Below are positions 58,161 to 64,000 of a DNA stretch of 64,000 nt, piece by piece. Position 1 is the stretch's first letter; each line of letters starts with the position of its first letter. The notes beneath the pieces were generated by a model that was given only the letters and a program-made list of their open reading frames with translations, was not told the origin of the DNA and searched no databases. The DNA is taken from contig CM040094.1 of NCBI GenBank assembly GCA_022496805.1, positions 14,469,501-14,533,500 of the forward strand. Direction: 5' to 3'. Origin of the DNA: Pohlia nutans (Eukaryota; Streptophyta; Bryopsida; Bryales; Mniaceae). The position numbers and the translations under genes were made by a program.

Positions 58161-60030
58161 AAACGAGGTACAAAATGAACACACGTGTGTGAAGACCCAA
58201 TTATAATCTATTATGGTGAGTGACCCAATTATAATCTACAACCCTTCCCCAAAGCTCACCCTTAGAAATTATATTTATAACTTAACACCCTATGAACATG
58301 GAACCTATGGCAATGGTTAAAGTTTTAATCAGATTTTTATAATTCATAGTTTATTCGTAAGGCCCTCAAAAAAGCACGCTAAGATTTATTTATTTTTCGT
58401 TTGTTAAGAAATTAAGCAAACACAGTGAACAAATACCAAGTATTTGTTCACTTGGTATTTATTCACAGCTTGAATAAATACCAAGTGAATAATCTTGAAT
58501 TTAGTTATTTGGTTTTCATGTGATCATTTTTGACCCGGTTCTCAGAATTTGTTTAATGCTAAATCCTGAAATTTCAATGCTGTTTGTACTTGACTTTCAT
58601 TTAATTATTACTATAAAAAATAATTCAATACTATGTTTGAAACATTAGACCATTAGTCCTTGAGGCTTAGATAATCTTAGTTGCACTAGAGTTAACCGAA
58701 AGGAGTGTCTCAAAGTGGAAGCTCACCTCATACTCACCTTAGACTCGTTTTCAGTTCAAAAAAACATCAAAACTAGTGTTTTAGGATAATCTAAAACAAG
58801 GCATTGCACCTCCCGTGGGAATGGAACTTGTGACCTCCCAATGCTGAAGGAGAGTTCCTACAAGTTCCCCTAAGCCTTATTGGTAGCTAAACTATAGTAA
58901 ACACTATTGCTATTAAACACTATTCTTTTCAAAAGGATTTTGCAGAATTCTAAAGGCTTGACTTTTATTTGCTTGATAGGAGAGTTATCAATGTTATTGG
59001 TTACAAATCACTAAAGTGTGGCTATTCTCGGAAGGAAAGAGTAGACTTGTACCAATGGCCCTTTGTCCGATGGATACCGGCTCATTGTCAAGACAAACAT
59101 ACACTTTAATCACGCCAGCCTCGAACGATTGCATTATCACTTATCAATTTGAACAAAATCTTGGCAAGATAATTGACTAAAATAGTTTCTACAAAAATGT
59201 GGCTTGCAGAGAAAAGTTGGGAAAAGGTAAATTTGAAGTTGATTAAATGTAATGCAACTGAATTGAAAACTCAAAGCCTATTCACGTTTTTAGGATGCAC
59301 CTATGAGATTCTTTCGAAAGATCTCATAACTTCACAATTGAAATTTCAACAACCCTATTTTCTTTCTTTAATCTGAGTCACTTGTTTGGTATGAACAAAA
59401 CCATTCTCAACATCGAAGAGTAGTTTTGTTCCAATGACCCTTTGTTTGGTGGGCACTGGGTCATTGATATTACAAACGGACACTTTATTCACGTTGGCCC
59501 CGAAAGAAGATCGAAGTTTCTATCAATCTATAAACCAAAAAAACTTACCACAAGGGAAAAAAACAATTTTACATGCGTTCTTTCTACATGTGCATAGGCT
59601 ACATAGTATGAATTAGCCCCTTTGTTTTATGATTCTATACGGTTTCTTCTCGCGTAAATGGTGAAACCAATACCACTTCCGCCGTATATAGAAAAGTTCA
59701 AGCATATCGTGTCTGGTCAGCACTCGCAGAGAAGCCATGAGTGACGAAGAATGTCATGAGAATATGTCAAATTTCACTAGTGCGCTTGCCGAACCAAAAC
59801 CAGACATGGGCTGCGCATGCATGACAATCTGTTATGTTAATTTTTCAATATTCCTGGTACTAGGGCTGCATGCATGCAGACGCTACATTTTGCCTTGAAT
59901 ATCGGGCAGCCATCCCCATGCTGAAATCCATTTCCAACTTCCGAATCTGGCCCATGACTGGCTTCTGTCCGTCTAGCCACCAAAACAAAAACAAAAAACA
60001 AAAACACAAGCCCAAAAAACTCTCCCGCTA
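58161..60030. repeat. Intergenic with tRNA-like and dispersed repeats
   Basis: 58820-58890 on the minus strand has a T-arm-like block (CAAGTTCCATTCCCAC) suggestive of a tRNA-derived SINE. 59030-59125 and 59415-59520 repeat the module of 13500-13600. No gene is seen. Confidence 0.4.
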
Positions 60031-60034
60031 ATTT

Positions 60035-60600
60035 TTGTCAGAATCTTACTTGATTTTGGGAGTGGTTACTTTTACACTAAAAAAAATGGTCAAAAAGTGG
60101 ATGAAATTGCCAAAGACCTCTCACAGAAGTTCTAAAATGATTGTCAGTATTTGGATGAAAGTGCATTATATAATAGATGATTTTATGGATGAATTAATAT
60201 ATGTGTGTGTGGATGATTCTATCCATGTCCCCCTACTTGGTTACATTGGTGTGTTGTTCTACAATCGGAAAAACAAAAAAAAAATTGGTTGTAATGTATT
60301 ATCACCTCATGTTGGAGTTTGGACTTGGGAGCAATAAATATTTTTTGACAAATTTTTGCAAGGATTTTATTTGATTTTGGGAGTGGCTACTTTTACACTA
60401 GAAAAAATGGGCAACAAAATGGATGAAACTGACAAAGTCCTCTCAAAAAAGTTCTGAAATGATAGCCAAATTTTAGATGAAAGTGCCTTGCAACAGTAGA
60501 TAATTTTATGGATGAGCATATATGGGCTGTATGAGAGGGTTTTTTGGCATTATGGATGAGCATGTATGGGCTGTATGAGAGGGTTTTTTGGCATGGCCTT
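60035..60600. repeat. ~300-bp tandem duplication with a short inner repeat
   Basis: 60040-60180 and 60360-60490 share 'gattttgggagtgg.tactt' and 'ttctgaaatgat'. Within the second, 'ctgtatgagagggttttttg' is duplicated (60526-60591). The open frames on both strands follow the repeat. Confidence 0.8.
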
Positions 60601-60901
60601 CTGATTTGAAGCACTACCGTAGGTGGAGGACTAGGTCCACAAAATACCTCTAAAAATAAATGTAGATTTTTTAAAGGAATGATTTATTTTTCAAATTGTG
60701 AAAAAGAGATCCTTGAAGAATATTTGTGGAAATTCAATTTGTGCAACTTTATTTTTCAAGAAATTAGATATTGAGCACATATGTATTGACATTACCTTTT
60801 ATCTAGAATATTGTATGTGCATCTGTAATTGACATTTATTAGAGTTATTTTTCAACTCCAATAGTAGAACTGAAGGATAACTCTATTATAAAACCACTTA
60901 A

Positions 60902-61715
60902 CCCCCATGCGTCCCCTATCATTTCTAGGCTTAAAAACTGCATCATTGCTTTTGATGTGTTATAGGTCTAAATGTTAGTGAGGTATAGAAATCTTAGTTG
61001 CACAATCTTGTAATATACATATTGTAAATGGTGTGAATCAAATTTGGAATCATTTACCACATAGATTGTAAGATCATAATGTTTTAGTGTTAAAAAACGA
61101 TGTTGGAATTTTCCTAACAAAGCATTAGTGGTGAAATTCATATTCAAAACTACTCAAATGAAAAAAAAAATTAAACTACAAAATAGGTTAAAAATCATCA
61201 TATAAACATATTTGGTATAAAAAAAACTCATGAATTTTTTTGATGTGCCCTAAAAATGACCTTGCAATCTCAAAAACTAGCCCGAAAATGACCCATTTGA
61301 CCCAAAAAGTACAAAGTGTCCAAAATAAACATGTGCACTAAAATGACTCCCAAACATTCAAAACAATATGGATTGACATGAAAAGTTTACTATGATAACC
61401 AGACTTCAAAGAAAATCTAAACCAACAATTCTTCTTGAAAACATACATTGGATGAAGGAGAAACAAGCCCTCAAAGTTGCAGTCATCAAAATGCAAAAAA
61501 ACTATCCAAAACAAAAGACCCATGCTTTCAAACCATTCCCAAAAATTTAATACACCTCTTCTTGATCTAAACTTTTACCACTCAAACTAGACATCATGAG
61601 GGGAGTTCTTCCAAAATTTCATTAAAATCCAACACTGTATGCAAAACGTACAACTCTTTGAAAAGAAAGTAACTTAAAAAATATCCAAAATATGGACGCT
61701 AGGATAGTTAGAGGT
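60902..61715. mobile_element. TTAA-type element, copy of 8543-9349
   Basis: It starts CCCCCATGCGTCCC after TTAA (60898-60901) and ends AGTTAGAGGT before TTAA (61716-61719). It is collinear with the 8.5-kb copy throughout. Confidence 0.82.
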
Positions 61716-61719
61716 TTAA

Positions 61720-62188
61720 TTGAAGACATTTTGGACAAGAAGATGTTTTGACTTGCTTTGCAAATATAAAAAGTGGTCTCATCAAGTGGAATTAGAAAAG
61801 TTTAGTCTGTTATTGAGAAGGTGTTTACATTTGAAGATGAATTTAGTAAAGCAATAGTAAATGATAATAGGGTCAAGGAAAATTAAAGCACAACTTAGGC
61901 GAGCATATTTTTCTCAATTTGTTAGTGATCGAGCATAATATTGACCCTAGAATGGGACCAAAATTGGCAAACGACACGTTGGTACATAAACACATGAGTA
62001 AACACAAATAGAAATTTTAGACTCTCGTGTAGTTTTTTATGTCATACAACCAAGTTGCCATTTTTAGTGCTCATCATATTCTATCCAACTTAATTTTTTT
62101 TATCATTTGCAAGATATCATATGTATTTAAATAGAATTTTGTAAAAACATCCTCAAATGAGATGGAATTTTGTCCAAAGTTCACCTTT
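61720..62188. other. AT-rich intergenic; no gene seen
   Basis: No coding, RNA or repeat structure is recognised between the TTAA element and the palindrome. Confidence 0.4.
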
Positions 62189-62720
62189 AACACGCAATTC
62201 GCTATTTATGCACTTAGTCAAGTGCGTTCATTTCATGAGCAAATCTTGCTTAAAATATATTGTCGTAAAAATTTCTCTAAAAAACAACCATTTTTGTCGT
62301 TCTACAATTACTTTCATTGTAAACAAACAATTATTTAATTTAATTTTTATTCTTATCTTTATCTTTTATCTTTATCTTATATTTTATTTTATCTTTTATC
62401 TTTTCTTTATCTTGTTTCATTTATCTTATTTCTTTCTTGTCTTCAATTTATTTTCCTTCTTGTCTTCCTTCTTGTCTTCTTCTTTTTCTTCTATTTTTTT
62501 TCATTCCTCTTGTAGCAGCCGCAAATCCTTCGCCCGCACCAAAGACAAAAAAAGAAAAAGAAAAAGAAAAAGAAAAAACCTTTTTTTTTTTTTTTTTTTT
62601 TTTTTGGAGTTCGTCTTCTTTTTTGTTTGGGGCTCATGAACCCTGAAAATAGAAATTTAAAAAAATAAAAATTTAGGGTTCAGCCGCCGGCGGCTGAACC
62701 CTAAACGACGGAGGATGCAC

Positions 62721-62751
<31 letters not shown>

Positions 62752-63156
62752 TTTTTTTTTCTATTTTTAGTCTGCTGTGGGCTAGAGGGTGCGCGGCCGC
62801 GCACCCTTTGCCTCATTTTCTCCTCTCCTCCTCTCCCTCTCTCCCTCTCTCCCTCTTCTTCTCTCTTCCCTCTCTCCTCTCCTCATATATATAGGGGAGA
62901 GAGAAGAAGAGGGAGAGAGGGAGAGAGGGAGAGGAGGAGAGGAGAAAATGAGGCAAAGGGTGCGCGGCCGCGCACCCTCTAGCCCACAGCAGACTAAAAA
63001 TAGAAAAAAAAAACTTTTTTTTTTTTTTTTTTTTTTTTTTGTGCATCCTCCGTCGTTTAGGGTTCAGCCGCCGGCGGCTGAACCCTAAATTTTTATTTTT
63101 TTAAATTTCTATTTTCAGGGTTCATGAGCCCCAAACAAAAAAGAAGACGAACTCCA

Positions 63157-63189
<33 letters not shown>

Positions 63190-63578
63190 TTTTTTCTTTT
63201 TCTTTTTCTTTTTCTTTTTTTGTCTTTGGTGCGGGCGAAGGATTTGCGGCTGCTACAAGAGGAATGAAAAAAAATAGAAGAAAAAGAAGAAGACAAGAAG
63301 GAAGACAAGAAGGAAAATAAATTGAAGACAAGAAAGAAATAAGATAAATGAAACAAGATAAAGAAAAGATAAAAGATAAAATAAAATATAAGATAAAGAT
63401 AAAAGATAAAGATAAGAATAAAAATTAAATTAAATAATTGTTTGTTTACAATGAAAGTAATTGTAGAACGACAAAAATGGTTGTTTTTTAGAGAAATTTT
63501 TACGACAATATTTTTAATGCTTCCGGGGACCAAGTGCATGATTATATGGCCAAGTGCGTAAATAGCGAATTGCGTGTT
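62189..63578. repeat. 1.39-kb near-perfect palindrome (giant foldback)
   Basis: The arms of about 690 bp meet near 62883. AACACGCAATTCGCTATTTA starts the left arm and is inverted at 63559-63578. The arms contain long T/A runs, a self-complementary CAGCCGCCGGCGGCTG, GCGCGGCCGCGC and a CT-rich/GA-rich centre with a short loop. About 50 bp just inside each terminus differ between arms, while the inner ~620 bp are almost identical. The mirrored Leu/Phe-rich open frames at 62157-62639 (+) and 63093-63539 (-) are products of the palindrome. Confidence 0.95.
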
Positions 63579-64000
63579 CTTTACATTCTACACAACATTG
63601 GGATTCTAATTTTTTTACTTTTTTTAGATCAAAATTATTTAAAATTGATTTGGCATGTTTTCATAGACCTATTGCATCTACAAAAGTGTAAGAACAATAA
63701 AAAAAATCCTACAAATGATCCCACAACTTGCATCGATTTAAACTATATGCTATTTATACAAATGAAATTTGAAATTTCTTAGTGGAATTGAAGGAGTAGG
63801 ACCTTATTCGCCATTGTGGATATTTTATATGTTACAACAAAAAACATTCTTGCATCTTAATTACCTTGTATTCAAAGAATTTGTTAAATTTAACAATACT
63901 CTATTTTCAAATCTATATGTTTAAATATATCATAAAGTGGTGATACTTTTTCTAAATTTTTTTTAAAGTAATGTTGGACTACAAGTATTACATCTATGAC
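63579..64000. other. AT-rich sequence to the window edge; no gene seen
   Basis: One 82-codon open frame (63534-63782) begins inside the palindrome and has no protein-like features. Confidence 0.4.

Noticed and set aside
62157..63539. Leu/Phe-rich frames, mirror images on both strands
   Set aside because: Both come from the same palindrome arm; low-complexity T-rich sequence.
1..64000. CRISPR arrays, bacterial operons, rRNA genes, intact tRNA genes
   Set aside because: None found. Tandem repeats here lack unique spacers, and tRNA-like blocks do not complete a cloverleaf.

Overview
This is nuclear DNA from a green plant. It has AT-rich intergenic sequence, genes with many small GT-AG introns, and plant-type proteins: a mitochondrial Kae1/Qri7 (OSGEPL) protein, a heavy-metal-associated (HMA) protein, a plant SAM50, a MYB-like protein with a NAM-associated C-terminus, and a lipid phosphate phosphatase. 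The species cannot be fixed from sequence alone. The mix of plant genes with a piggyBac transposon and a dense swarm of TTAA elements makes a non-seed plant or other streptophyte my guess, held weakly.

Layout: 1-6679 (-) is the 5' part and core of the OSGEPL/GCP1 gene, cut by the left edge, with four small transposons in its introns. 6780-17540 is gene-poor repeat sequence. 17543-20089 (+) is an HMA-domain gene. 21599-29133 is a TTAA-type element split by a 6.7-kb piggyBac element (21987-28733), which carries a transposase with three nonsense codons and a captured exon of phenylalanyl-tRNA synthetase beta. 29746-30180 (+) is a small putative plastid membrane protein. 31672-33961 is a nested stack of elements. 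34647-37876 (-) is a SAM50 gene. 41390-42610 (+) is a MYB-like/NAM-associated gene. 52872-56712 (+) is a PAP2-type lipid phosphate phosphatase. 57000-64000 is repeats, ending in a 1.4-kb palindrome.

The host genes are unrelated housekeeping and accessory genes and form no operon or pathway. The coherent system in the window is the mobile DNA. At least a dozen non-autonomous elements have ends starting CCCYTAA or close variants and are flanked by TTAA (or TTAG), matching the ends of the piggyBac element. This looks like one transposase family and its MITE swarm, with nested insertions that give relative ages and a paralogous empty site that confirms the piggyBac insertion.

The second notable result is the single intron of the MYB-like gene. 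It is a 271-bp hAT-like MITE flanked by an 8-bp duplication (TAGGTGAG) that supplies both splice sites, so splicing restores the pre-insertion reading frame exactly. A second copy of the same MITE sits in an intron of the OSGEPL gene. This is an intron born from a DNA transposon, caught with all its landmarks intact. All exon structures here were derived by hand from splice signals, reading frame and family knowledge, without transcript data.
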